Source: UBA4722 sp044221135 (lineage in GTDB: Bacteria > Pseudomonadota > Gammaproteobacteria > DSM-16500). From it: DNA of 64,000 nt. The DNA lies in assembly GCA_044221135.1 (NCBI GenBank), contig JBGAPT010000006.1:1-64000 (forward strand). The letters are read 5' to 3'. A program made the translations under genes and the position numbers. The notes under the pieces were generated by a model, which saw only the letters and a program-made list of their open reading frames with translations, searched no databases and had not been told where the DNA came from. Shown piece by piece: positions 52,100-61,355 of the stretch (the stretch's first letter is position 1; the number at the start of each line of letters is the position of its first letter).

Positions 52100-52615
52100 A
52101 TGAACAATAATCAATTAAAAGAATTTTATCAAACGGATGTTTTAAGATCTTTTCAAGATTTCATAACTTCTAAATTTGAAAAAGACATGCTTTATTATGG
52201 TCGACGTGCCTGTGAAGATGCTCACCATATGGCAGACAGAATAAGTAACAATAAACAGTTAATAAACGCACAGGCTTGTCATATAGTCCCCTATTCCAAT
52301 AATCAGGTAAATGTAACTCAGAACTATTATAAAAATAACTTAGAAAAAAAGTGGCTTTGTTATGCCATTGTAACTGCTGCAGCGAATGCAAAAAAACATG
52401 TGAAGGTAATTAAAGCAAGGGATCGAGAAAAATGGTTGCAAGATGAATATGATCCTGAAACTTCCTATGGCGCGATTACAGTACTTAAGGACATCAGTCA
52501 AACAGCCTTATTCATTACTCTAGATGGGATAGAACATAATTTATCGGAAGCATTGATTAATGTAGTTATGGGTTGGCCTCAAATAATAAATGAACTTGAA
52601 AAATGGTTATCTTAA
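52100..52615 (+). CDS. Protein of unknown function
   Basis: The 171-residue product is soluble, with a likely all-alpha first half (EFYQTDVLRSFQDFITSKFE, then DAHHMADRISNNKQLIN) and a mixed second half (YGAITVLKDISQTALFITLD). It has one histidine-rich patch (DAHHMAD). No family is recognised by eye. It starts seven bases after the decayed kinase remnant and ends 120 bp before the left end of the transposon at 52735. It could be part of the SAP/APH cargo. Confidence 0.55.
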   Translation: MNNNQLKEFYQTDVLRSFQDFITSKFEKDMLYYGRRACEDAHHMADRISNNKQLINAQACHIVPYSNNQVNVTQNYYKNNLEKKWLCYAIVTAAANAKKHVKVIKARDREKWLQDEYDPETSYGAITVLKDISQTALFITLDGIEHNLSEALINVVMGWPQIINELEKWLS

Positions 52616-52719
52616 ATTACATGGCACACATCAAGTGCATATCACCTAAACTTTTTAAAATTGGCTAAGTATTCTTATAAATTAGGGATATTGTTTTGTA
52701 ACCTACTTTTATTAGTGCA

Positions 52720-52735
52720 ATATCCTTGGATATTG
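52720..52735. repeat. Palindrome abutting the transposon left end
   Basis: AATATCCTTGGATATT is a perfect palindrome at 52720-52735. The presumed transposon terminus TGTCATTTTTG begins on its last base. Tn5053-type elements are known to favour res sites and similar structured targets, so the palindrome may be the target. Confidence 0.4.
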
Positions 52736-52782
52736 TCATTTTTGTTAGAGTAGTTCAAAAAACTGTGGAAGTCAATTTCAAT
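52735..52782. repeat. Left terminal repeat region of the TniAB transposon
   Basis: The sequence starts TGTCATTTTTG, as ends of Tn402/Tn5053-like elements do (TGTCATTTTC). It contains TGGAAGTCAATTTCAAT (52766-52782), whose reverse complement ATTGAAATTGACTTCCA nearly matches TTTGAAATCGACTTCCA at the right end (60143-60159). These are probably transposase-binding repeats. The promoter of tniA should lie between here and 52969. Confidence 0.6.
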
Positions 52783-52968
52783 TTTATTGTTGTTAATTAC
52801 ACTAAAATTCATAGATATTATCAATAAAAATAATTAATTATCTGCAATTTAATTGGAAAATCAGCTTAATCTTAATATTGAACAATATTATTTACATTCA
52901 CGCCAATCAAGCTCATAATTGATTAAGAAGATTTCAAAAATAGCTAATTGAGGGAGAAGGTTTCAAAT

Positions 52969-54836
52969 ATGGATCGCACTTACTTTGAACTTTCCTTAAG
53001 GGATGGAGAATTGGTTGGCTACCATGAAAAAATTTGGGTTATTAAATCGCCTATTAGTCTTGAACAAGTCTTATTGGAAGATCCTTTGTCCGGGGAAAAA
53101 ATAATCGCTCTAATTGCTGATCTGACATTACCTATTACCAGTAAAGATGAAATAGCGGAAGCTCAGAATAAGCCCGATATCAGCACAATCCCAGAAGCTA
53201 CTTGGCAGTTAGCATTACAACGCAGAGAAATAATCGAGCCATATTAGCAAAACAACCGCGTTATGTTTCTAGAGATATAAAAAACGCTAGTCAACAACTC
53301 AAACTTACTACTCGTCAGATTTATAATTTAATCCACAAGTATCAAATTTCTGGTTATCAACTGAGTTCGCTTATACCAGTATCGCCATCAGGCGGTCGCG
53401 GAGGTTCACGTTTGCCAAAAGGAGTCGAACAAATTATTCAAGACGTTATCACTGAGCTTTATTTGTCGTAGCAAAGAATTAAGGCCAGTCATATCATTGA
53501 AGAAATAAATCGTCGATGTCACATTTTAAAAATCTCAAAGCCTTCAGGCTACGCTGTTCGACACCGACTAAAACAGTTACCTACTAAAGTTGTAATAAGT
53601 AAGCGTGATGGCAGCTCCGAAGCCAAGCAACAAACTGGATCATTTCCAGGGAAAACACCAGAGCCAGAATTACCATTAGCAATATTTCAAATGGATCATA
53701 CATTAGTAGATATTATTATTGTAAATGCGCTTGATCGTAGACCAATCGGACGGCCTTATTTAACAGTGGCAATTGATGTTTACAGTAGATGTATAGCGGG
53801 ATTTTGTCTAACACTAGAACCTCCTTCAGCTGTTTCGGTTGGATTGTGTCTTGCTCATGCTGTACATGATAAAAATTCTTGGTTAATACAGCGAAATATA
53901 ACAAGTAGCTGGCCCATATGGGGAAAACCGGAATCTATTGTTGTAGATAATGCGGCTGAATTTCATAGTGAAGCTTTAAAAAGAGGTTGTGAATATCATG
54001 GTATCTGTATTAAATTTCGTCCGCCAGGGCAGCCGCATTGGGGTGGAGTAATCGAACGATTAATTGGAACTTTAATGCAACTGATACATCAATTGCCTGG
54101 TACAACTTTTTCAAATATTGAAGAGCGAGGAAATTATAATGCAGAAAAGTCAGCAGCATTGACATTAGAAGAGTTAGAACGTTGGCTTACTATTGCAATT
54201 GTTGATTATTATCATCAAAAACCACATGGTAGTTTACTTAAGCCACCCATTGAACAATATCACTTAGGAATTTTTGGGAAAGACAAAATAGCTGGAAAAG
54301 GATATGCGCCGCGTTTACAAAATCATAAAAGTTTTCTTGTTGATTTTCTTCCAATTGCTCGGAGACAGTTGCGACCCCAAGGACTTGTTTTGGATCACAT
54401 TACTTATTTTAGCAACAGCATCTCACCTTTGATTGCTGAACGACATCGATATGGTTCTCTAATCGTGCGACGTGATCCTCGTGATTTAAGTCGAGTTTAT
54501 TTACTAGATCCTCGCAGTCAAACCTATTTAGAAATTTCTTATCGTCATTTAGCAAGACCAACAATTACTTTATGGGAACATCGTCAAGCTCGACAATGGT
54601 TACAAGAGCAGGGAAGAGCCAGTGTTGATGAAGAAAAAATATTTTTAGCTATTGAGCAAATGAGAGATATAGCAAAAAAAGCTACTAAAACAAATAAACG
54701 TGCACGACGTGATGAGGCACGTAGAGAGCAAAATAAAAAAGAAGGTATTCAAGAAAATAGCCTGTCAGATGATCAACAACAGCCCAAGCAGATGCGTCAG
54801 GTTCCACCTAAACCATTTGAGGATATCGAGGTGTAG
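52969..54836 (+). pseudogene. tniA: Transposase TniA (rve/DDE type), frameshifted and with a nonsense codon
   Basis: The gene starts at ATG 52969 with GGAGAAGG before it. The first part ends at 53247 (IPEATWQLALQRREIIEPY); the family-typical continuation AKQPRYVSRDIKNASQQLKL lies in another frame from about 53240. That frame is closed by one TAG at 53469-53471 (TELYLS then QRIKASHIIEE) and is then open to 54836. The DDE residues are present: Asp in FQMDHT (53694), Asp in IVVDNAAEFHS and Glu in GGVIERLIG. The C-terminal beta-barrel region follows. One frameshift and one nonsense mutation make this inactive as read, unless suppressed or mis-sequenced. Confidence 0.85.
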
Positions 54837-54838
54837 CT

Positions 54839-55768
54839 ATGGATAATGGATTAGAACACCTGTTGGAGCGTGTTAGACCAATTGCAAAAGATAAAGATGA
54901 GGAAAGAATACAATATATTCGTTCTGAACATTGGATTGGTTATGGTCATGCGACTAAGGCTATCATGGAACTTGAAGAGCTTCTAAAGCATCCCAAACGA
55001 TTACGGATGCCCAATATGCTAATTATCGGGCATACAAATAATGGGAAGAGTAAGTTAATCCAGCGTTTTTGGAATTTGTATCCTCCTCTTCGTTATGTGG
55101 CTAACCCATGCGAACCAGTAAATTGTGGATTCTATAAAATATTGCCCGTGATACATTTACAGATGCCACCAAATCTTGACATAAAACGTTTTTATACAAT
55201 GATTATGGATTATTTAGGATTTGAAGCAACAAGGACGCTGCGTACAGCAACTTTGGAAGTAGCCGTATTAAATCGATTAGCAGAAGCGCATGTCGGCATG
55301 TTGGTAATAGATGAAATACATAATATTCTTGCTGGACGACACGATCAGCAACGAGAATTTCTTAATGTATTGCGTTTTCTGGGTAATGAACTTAAAATTC
55401 CAATCGTCGGAGTTGGCACAAGAGATGCTTATTTAGCAATACGCAGTGATCCACAATTAGAAAATAGGTTTCAACCTTTTATTTTACCGCTTTGGGAAGA
55501 AGATCAAGAATTTTATTCATTATTAGCGAGTTATACTGCTTTGTTACCTTTGCGAAATCCTTCTTCTATTACGCAACAAGCAGAAGCTCGTTTTATTTTG
55601 CAAAGAACGGAAGGAATATTAGGTGAAATTTCCACTCTACTTAGTCGAGCTGCTGAGCTCGCCATATTGACCGGTCGTGAAAAAATTGATGAATCAATAC
55701 TTGAAAATACAAAATACCATTCTCCGACTGAGCGAAGACAAAAGATGGAGCAGAAATTGGGATTCTAA
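54839..55768 (+). CDS. tniB: Transposition ATPase TniB
   Basis: The 309-residue AAA+ protein has Walker A GHTNNGKS (residues 64-71) and Walker B MLVIDEIHNIL near 153-163, with the sensor region VGVGTRDAYLAIRSDPQLEN. It is the TnsC-like partner that selects the target and activates TniA. It starts two bases after the tniA stop. The gene is intact although tniA is not. No tniQ gene follows; the next gene reads on the other strand. Confidence 0.9.
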   Translation: MDNGLEHLLERVRPIAKDKDEERIQYIRSEHWIGYGHATKAIMELEELLKHPKRLRMPNMLIIGHTNNGKSKLIQRFWNLYPPLRYVANPCEPVNCGFYKILPVIHLQMPPNLDIKRFYTMIMDYLGFEATRTLRTATLEVAVLNRLAEAHVGMLVIDEIHNILAGRHDQQREFLNVLRFLGNELKIPIVGVGTRDAYLAIRSDPQLENRFQPFILPLWEEDQEFYSLLASYTALLPLRNPSSITQQAEARFILQRTEGILGEISTLLSRAAELAILTGREKIDESILENTKYHSPTERRQKMEQKLGF

Positions 55769-55870
55769 TTACGAATTATTGAGTTAATGCGTACGATCCA
55801 AACCCTCTGCGCCAAGTGGCAGTACTCTTTTAAAACTTTGCTGGAAATCCTTCATTTTCTTTAGGATCTT

Positions 55871-55917
55871 ATTTTGAAATCCTCTTCCAAAAGCGACAAA
55901 CTCACTTGAAAATGCGG
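55871..55917. repeat. Right-end-like repeat after tniB
   Basis: The 26 bases from 55871 (ATTTTGAAATC, two bases, CTTCCAAAAG, one base, GA) match 60141-60166 at 23 of 26 positions. They are followed by TTGAAAATGCGG, in the relative place of the TIR. This could be an older or internal transposon end, or a second transposase-binding site. Confidence 0.5.
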
Positions 55918-55937
55918 ATTAATGCCTTATAGCATGA

Positions 55938-58900
55938 TTACATTACTGCACAAAATTTTCTATTTGGCGTCCTATCATTTACTGGTGGAGCAGTAACATG
56001 ACTAAATATTTTTTTGTTATATATCGACAATGCGACAAATGCACTACGTTGATTTTCTTGATCGGGGAGCGATTTCACGGGTTGAGAGGAGTGGACTTCT
56101 GGTGTAATTGAAGAAGACTCTGAAAATGAATGATAGTCTTGCTGTTTTCTTTCTGTATTTGATAATGGTTGATGAGAAGGCTGGCTTTCCATATCATTGC
56201 TATTCTTTCTTGATGATAAACTTTTTTGATGTGATTTAAAAAAGGAAGGAGCAGCACGTTGACAGACAAGCTCCGCTACTTTTTGTGTAGCAACACCTGT
56301 TATTATAGCGGCAGCTGTTTCAGCCGCATTGTCTTTATAAAAATGGTAGCCATATGAGGCGTGCAGTATGATGTCGCTTGTTTGCTTTAAAATTTCATTT
56401 GTCAGTGGCCACTGACCGCGTTCGCATTTTTTGCTTAGCCAATCCAAAATATTTCTAGTTCCGGTTAGTGTCATGTTAACTGCAAGTAAAATAATAATAT
56501 CTTTTGCTGCGTAATCCGTAGCCTCTTCCCATGCGGTTGCATAAGGCGCTGTGTTTTTATTCTGGCAATATTGCAGGTAAAATTGCATACAAAAAATACT
56601 GGCATAATAAAATACTTGACTGGCTTTCCGCGCTGTACTGTCTGAATAGCCTACTTGAGTTGCCGCTGCTGTGGCGACTTGACTCATAACGCTAATTACT
56701 CCTTGTGCTCCCGCGCCATGAATACATGTCAGAACTCCTTCCGTAACCCATAGTGTTTTTAGTAAATCAGTCTGCATAGTTGCGGTTGTCAAAGCGGTGC
56801 TGGTAGTAGTTGTTACAGCTGCGGGTAATATAAATGTGGACACAGGCGTTGATAAAGGTATTGTTTCAGTAGGCTTAAAATACGCAAGACTAGATGTTTC
56901 CCAATAAATAGAATAAGAACTAGTTACAACAATCTTATATGTTTTACCTAGAATAGCGCGAAAGGTTAAACCTTCGATGGGTGATAACCCACCAAAGAAG
57001 TTAAGGTTAAGATTAAAACCAACAGTAAGAGTATCGTCATTTGGCAATATAGCACCTGGAAAATAGCAATGATCATCATCATTGGATAGGGGTGAGACAA
57101 GATTAAATAAACGATTATTATGGCCATCTAGTATAAAAGCATCGCTTTTCCCTCTGATAGCAACGGCCTCTACCTGTGTGTTAGATGTAGAAGTATCAGG
57201 ATTAATAGTGACAAATCTATATCCGGATTTTAAAGGATATTGCATAGATGGCATAAGGACAGATCCTTTTGTACTTGAATCACATACAAAACTACTTTCG
57301 AAATTATCAAATCCCACGGTAAACTCGGCTTTTTTTTCGCAGGTAAACACTACCTTACCATTATCTATAAAGTAGTAATTAAAATTATGCCGATCCAGAT
57401 AATCCAATTCCTCCATACTATGTCCTACCCCGTCATGTACTGGGTTTTGGCAAAAAGTCCAAAAGTAAACATGCAGTGTTCCTTCTATTTCATAGAGTTG
57501 TAATGGATCAGCAAGTTCAAAAGACTGTTCACATTCTTTCATCTGATATATAGATGGTATTATGTTTACATTTATGACTTCTCCTAACAATGTTTGTTGG
57601 TAGACAGTCCAATCCTGAGATTTTGACTTAGTTAAGTTATAAATTAGCCCCTTTGAAGAAGCCGCTAACCAGCCTGGCCCGTTATACTGATAAGCCTCAC
57701 CTGCTAGTATATTGAATTGACCAGATGGGGAATTGCTGAAACTTATTGTTGGAAAATCAACTGCAAAATTGGGGTCTGCAATAGCGCTGTTGTCACCAAT
57801 AGAAATACGGTGTGTTTCTTTTATTTCACCCGGAGTACGAACCCATGGCACTTTCAAACCATTGGATAAGTATAATGTAGGTTTGAATGCTGAAGGAGTA
57901 TTATAATTAAGTGCATACCCTTGCACCCCTTGATCGCCTATCAACAAACTGCTTTCGCGATTACTATCCAATGTCATTTGCTCTACATCACAACTGACTT
58001 CTGCATCTCGTGTAAATTTGTAGGTATTAAAGCCATACGCGATAACTTTAAATTTTCCTTTGCCAAAAAGTAATGTGTCTTTGCCATTGGTTGTACCCCA
58101 GATAATCAGAGCAGGATAATGTGTGCTGCCCGGGGCGTAGATAGTGACACCGGTTTGTTGATTGGGGTCAGTATTTCTTTTAAGCCACTTGTCGATGTAG
58201 TCATTCTTAAAATCTTGTTTTAGTTTTTGAGGGCCACAGACTGGATAGTAAATATTGTCTATAACATGATCCCAGTAATACGTGTTTTCATCGTAATTTC
58301 TCCATGTGTCAAAAGCGTAGCTATAACCGCTGCTTTGAGCTAAAGGAAATTCACTATAAACAAGCGCCCCCATTTCTGGATCAAACTGCGCTAGCAATTT
58401 GCTCATATGATGTTGGCTAATGGAATATGCAATAAAATTAGTATCTGTTGGCATGTCATTAGGATCGCATCGATCATCAACAGCTAATCCAGCTAGGTTT
58501 TCATGAATGACAGGGAAATCAGGGTAAGTTAGTTCGGGATATAGCCGATATCTTGTTCCAAGGTATGGATTTATTCGATTAATGGCACTGATTGCTGCTT
58601 GATAACTGACAATTCTTGTTGTAACAAGCGCGTCTGATGGTAATTGTTTTTTTTGAGTAAAATCATCGATCATTTTTCTTGAGCCAGGACTCTCAAAAGT
58701 CACTGCTGGTCTTTTGTAGTTAGCCGCGCATAATTCTGCGATGACTGCGCCAAGTGAATGTCCAGTAAAGCTGATTTCAAAATCGGGGTGTTGGCGGATA
58801 GCTTCAGTAATCACTGCTTCAACAAAAGGTATTGCCTTATTTAAAAATAAAGAAGGAGCCCAATTAACAAATATTTCAATATCGTCTGCTGCATAATTTT

Positions 58901-59096
58901 TCCATGTATCACTTCCCCTAAAAGCAATAATTATTTTCTTAAGCGCATCGTTGACATAGGGAACAGCATAGAAATTATCACTCGATATCAAAATAGGAAA
59001 AGCGCCCTTAAACTCTTTCCAGCCAGGCGGAAGATTATAAGTTGCATTATGGTACGTATTGTTACTTAATAAAGCATAAATATAATGGCTTTGCAT
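55938..59096 (-). CDS. Large lipase_3-family protein, candidate secreted or effector enzyme
   Basis: The protein has 1052 residues. The N-terminal alpha/beta-hydrolase domain (about 1-260) has the oxyanion strand IIIAFRGSDTW (residues 55-65) and the nucleophile elbow TGHSLGAVIAEL with Ser114, as in class 3 lipases. A large beta-rich central region (about 300-760) of unknown fold follows. A Thr-rich stretch, a helical, partly hydrophobic region (about 790-970) and a polar tail come next. There is no signal peptide. The GHSLG domain and a DNFES motif are shared with the 380-residue protein at 760-1902. The gene lies between two copies of the transposon end repeat, opposite to tniAB. An acyl-ester hydrolase acting on host lipids is a plausible but untested idea. 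Confidence 0.75.
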   Translation of the reverse strand: MQSHYIYALLSNNTYHNATYNLPPGWKEFKGAFPILISSDNFYAVPYVNDALKKIIIAFRGSDTWKNYAADDIEIFVNWAPSLFLNKAIPFVEAVITEAIRQHPDFEISFTGHSLGAVIAELCAANYKRPAVTFESPGSRKMIDDFTQKKQLPSDALVTTRIVSYQAAISAINRINPYLGTRYRLYPELTYPDFPVIHENLAGLAVDDRCDPNDMPTDTNFIAYSISQHHMSKLLAQFDPEMGALVYSEFPLAQSSGYSYAFDTWRNYDENTYYWDHVIDNIYYPVCGPQKLKQDFKNDYIDKWLKRNTDPNQQTGVTIYAPGSTHYPALIIWGTTNGKDTLLFGKGKFKVIAYGFNTYKFTRDAEVSCDVEQMTLDSNRESSLLIGDQGVQGYALNYNTPSAFKPTLYLSNGLKVPWVRTPGEIKETHRISIGDNSAIADPNFAVDFPTISFSNSPSGQFNILAGEAYQYNGPGWLAASSKGLIYNLTKSKSQDWTVYQQTLLGEVINVNIIPSIYQMKECEQSFELADPLQLYEIEGTLHVYFWTFCQNPVHDGVGHSMEELDYLDRHNFNYYFIDNGKVVFTCEKKAEFTVGFDNFESSFVCDSSTKGSVLMPSMQYPLKSGYRFVTINPDTSTSNTQVEAVAIRGKSDAFILDGHNNRLFNLVSPLSNDDDHCYFPGAILPNDDTLTVGFNLNLNFFGGLSPIEGLTFRAILGKTYKIVVTSSYSIYWETSSLAYFKPTETIPLSTPVSTFILPAAVTTTTSTALTTATMQTDLLKTLWVTEGVLTCIHGAGAQGVISVMSQVATAAATQVGYSDSTARKASQVFYYASIFCMQFYLQYCQNKNTAPYATAWEEATDYAAKDIIILLAVNMTLTGTRNILDWLSKKCERGQWPLTNEILKQTSDIILHASYGYHFYKDNAAETAAAIITGVATQKVAELVCQRAAPSFFKSHQKSLSSRKNSNDMESQPSHQPLSNTERKQQDYHSFSESSSITPEVHSSQPVKSLPDQENQRSAFVALSIYNKKIFSHVTAPPVNDRTPNRKFCAVM

Positions 59097-59120
59097 ATAG
59101 ACACCTTTTTATAATTTTAA

Positions 59121-59547
59121 TTAACCAAGAGCGACTAATTTTTCATTTTTCATCATTGCAAGCTTCAAAAAGAGTTTATTTTGATAAGGTACAAGATTAA
59201 TCACATCATCTTCTACATTCAAGTGCCAGCGCTCCTTGCCTGTTTCTCCATCTAACGCATATAGAATATTTTGTCCGCCTACATATAAGGTATTATTGAT
59301 ACTGATGGGTGCTGTAAAAGGAGCAATTTCTTTACGCCAGAGAAGTTTGCCTGTTCGTGCATCAAGTGCATAGACTCCGCCTCCAGCTGGTGAATAACGT
59401 ATCGGTTTAGTAAAAGGAATAATGGCATTCTCTACCAGGATTGTTTTTATAATAAGGGTCTTCATTGGCATGAGCCGTCGTTGCAATGCTGCTATAGAAG
59501 ATACAAATTATGCTGGTCAAAATAAATAGTAAATTAATTTTTTTCAT
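59121..59547 (-). pseudogene. PQQ-repeat (beta-propeller) protein remnant with frameshift
   Basis: From the ATG ending at 59547 a frame encodes a signal peptide (KKINLLFILTSIICIFYSSI then ATTAHA) and stops soon after. A second frame from about 59480 encodes two PQQ-type repeats: GGGVYALDARTGKLLWRKEI and LYVGGQNILYALDGETGKER, ending in KLVALG. Complete PQQ-repeat proteins have seven or eight blades, so a frameshift and an internal deletion are both likely. It lies just upstream of the large lipase gene on the same strand. Confidence 0.6.
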
Positions 59548-60121
59548 AAGGCTGTTCTCTATATTTTTAATAAATTAATGTGGGACAAAGTGTAATGTAC
59601 TTATGTTTTATTTAAAAATCATCTTGAGTCAAGATGGCATGCTAATATAAAGTGTATGACAGATACGTATCCTCGGAGTCTCTGTAGAGAAAATTGTAAA
59701 TGCTCTCTTTTTCACGCTGATGATATAGTAATTACCTTTTTTGGAGCAATGCATACGATTATGCAGGTTAATTATTTTATCTTTTGTTCATTGTTCTATA
59801 TAAAATCAACACTGCGAATTATGTCTTATACAAAGACAATAGTATGTGAGTATAATCCAGAACGTTTTGTAAGATATTAGCCATATATATCTATTTTATA
59901 CATATATTAGGCTTGATAAAAACACTAGAAACCCATTAGCAAGGTTCTTGCAAATCCCATTCACGGGGTTTTAAGTAATCGCTTCAACCTTAAAGCAATG
60001 TTTTCAGCTTTCCATGCTGGTGTTATCATCACAATCACCTCTCTTGCTCATATGCAGTGGGAGTCAATGATTTCTTCGGCCCTGTTAGGTTGGAGCGTAT
60101 TAAATTCCCTGTGTTTTTGAG
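59548..60121. other. 570-bp spacer without convincing genes
   Basis: One frame on the plus strand (59656-59880) is open, but its composition is unlike protein in this window and it has no ribosome-binding site. The stretch 59930-60080 looks like degraded coding sequence but keeps no frame. I see nothing else. Confidence 0.4.
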
Positions 60122-60190
60122 ATTTGTAATCCACTTCCTCATTTTGAAATCGACTTCCAAAAGTGATATTGTTTTTGAAATACAGTTCTG
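60122..60190. repeat. Right-end repeats of the TniAB transposon
   Basis: Two copies of the motif stand 20 bases apart: ATTTGTAATCCACTTCC (60122-60138) and TTTTGAAATCGACTTCC (60142-60158). The second is nearly the reverse complement of the left-end repeat at 52766-52782. The terminus itself is degenerate (TTGAAATACA near 60184 or TGATA near 60189). Twenty-base spacing of binding sites is usual for TniA/TnsB ends. Confidence 0.55.
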
Positions 60191-60251
60191 ATAATGGTGA
60201 TTATCAGTTCTGCAAGTTTATTTTCATATTTAAGATGTAATAACATAAATA

Positions 60252-60287
60252 ATTACACTTGACTTGAAAGTGTAATCTTCCTAACAT
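60252..60287 (+). promoter_or_regulatory. kfrA promoter with overlapping operator
   Basis: TTGACT (60259-60264), a 17-base spacer and TAACAT (60282-60287) form a good sigma-70-type promoter. ATTACACTT (60252-60260) and AAGTGTAAT (60268-60276) are perfect inverted copies that cover the -35 and spacer. KfrA proteins repress their own genes through such repeats, so autoregulation is likely. The start codon follows 33 bases after the -10. Confidence 0.7.
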
Positions 60288-60319
60288 ATTGTTTCAAGCG
60301 ATTTTTATTAAGGACAGCT

Positions 60320-61354
60320 ATGGCTCGAATGGGCGTGACATATGATGAGGTGGTCGATGCGGCATTGGCCATTCAAAAAAATGGAGAGACACCTTCCATC
60401 GATAAGGTACGCTCCTTTCTAGGCGGCACCGGCAGCTTTACAACCATTTCAAAATTCTTACAAGTTTGGCGACACCAGGTCGTGCATGGGACGTTTAAAA
60501 AAGAAAACCAGACCACAACACCCGAAATTGTGCAGGTTGCCGTCGAGCGGGTCTGGCATGAAATGCGTGAGCAGACCGACAATCAGATCCTTGTCATTAA
60601 AACAGAGGCGCAAAAAGCCATTGATGAGGCAGAGGACAAAGCCCAGAGTGCCGAAACAAATTTGAATGCATTAAAACTAAAACACGATGAATTGCATGAA
60701 CACTATCAGGCCGAACGGGCCGAAAAAGAACTGTTGTTGCTAGACATAAAAAAACTCCGCGAAGAGCATGCTTTATTACAAGAACGCACCAAAGCTCTCG
60801 AAACACGCTATGCTGAAATGCAGTCACTCACCTCACAACATTTAAAAGACCTGTCTAGTTCTCATCAAAATGAAGTAGCACGCCTGGAAGAAACCTGTAA
60901 AGTGCAAGCAGAAAACCATGTCCAGTTGGTGGATGAAATCAGGGCTCATAGCGAAAAGACAAGGCAAGAATATATTGTCATCATTGATAACTTGAAAGTA
61001 GAAAACAAAAAATCACAGGAAATGGCCGCAAAATTACAATCAGAGATGCAAGAAAAGCTTGTCGCAATCAAAAAACTGGAATCTGATTTAAGGGCCATGA
61101 CTATCGAGCGGGACGGGGCCTTAGACCGACTCAATGAACAAGACAAAAAATGGGCTTTTTTTGATAATAAAACGCTAGTTCCTGATGGTTTTATTAATAG
61201 AATATATGATGCACCCACATTTGATACATTAATTAATAAATTTAATGTGATGGTAGAAGGCTCGCTTGAGAAAAAATTTATTGAAATGATGAAAGAAAAT
61301 ACCAAGTTGTTTGACTACTCAAAATACATCATTGAAAAAACGAAGGATAAATAA
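60320..61354 (+). CDS. kfrA: KfrA-type DNA-binding coiled-coil protein
   Basis: The 344-residue protein has the KfrA_N domain (PF11740) at about residues 5-115: VTYDEVVDAALAIQKNGETP, then VRSFLGGTGSFTTISKFLQV. A long alpha-helical coiled coil follows (about 95-285), as in KfrA of IncP plasmids. A short C-terminal domain (KWAFFDNKTLVPDGFINRIY) ends it. KfrA proteins bind DNA, repress themselves and help plasmid stability or organisation. AAGGA lies five bases before the ATG. The integrase gene starts one base after its stop. Confidence 0.85.
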   Translation: MARMGVTYDEVVDAALAIQKNGETPSIDKVRSFLGGTGSFTTISKFLQVWRHQVVHGTFKKENQTTTPEIVQVAVERVWHEMREQTDNQILVIKTEAQKAIDEAEDKAQSAETNLNALKLKHDELHEHYQAERAEKELLLLDIKKLREEHALLQERTKALETRYAEMQSLTSQHLKDLSSSHQNEVARLEETCKVQAENHVQLVDEIRAHSEKTRQEYIVIIDNLKVENKKSQEMAAKLQSEMQEKLVAIKKLESDLRAMTIERDGALDRLNEQDKKWAFFDNKTLVPDGFINRIYDAPTFDTLINKFNVMVEGSLEKKFIEMMKENTKLFDYSKYIIEKTKDK

Positions 61355-61355
61355 A

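Larger units (their letters stand above)
52735..60190. mobile_element. Tn5053/Tn402-like (TniA-TniB) transposon with lipase cargo, probable extent
   Basis: The element begins with a TGTCA-type end at 52735 and contains tniA (broken) and tniB. Related end repeats lie just after tniB (55871) and again at 60122-60166. The latter match the left end better, so the element may reach about 60190 and carry the 1052-residue lipase and the PQQ remnant. The right border is uncertain by about ten bases and no target duplication was found. tniQ and a resolvase are missing, so it is a defective element. Confidence 0.5.

Noticed and set aside
52735..55768. CRISPR-associated transposon
   Set aside because: Only tniA and tniB are present; there is no tniQ, Cas12k, Cascade gene or array.
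59656..59880. 74-codon plus-strand frame upstream of the PQQ remnant
   Set aside because: No ribosome-binding site, no recognisable protein features and no link to neighbours.
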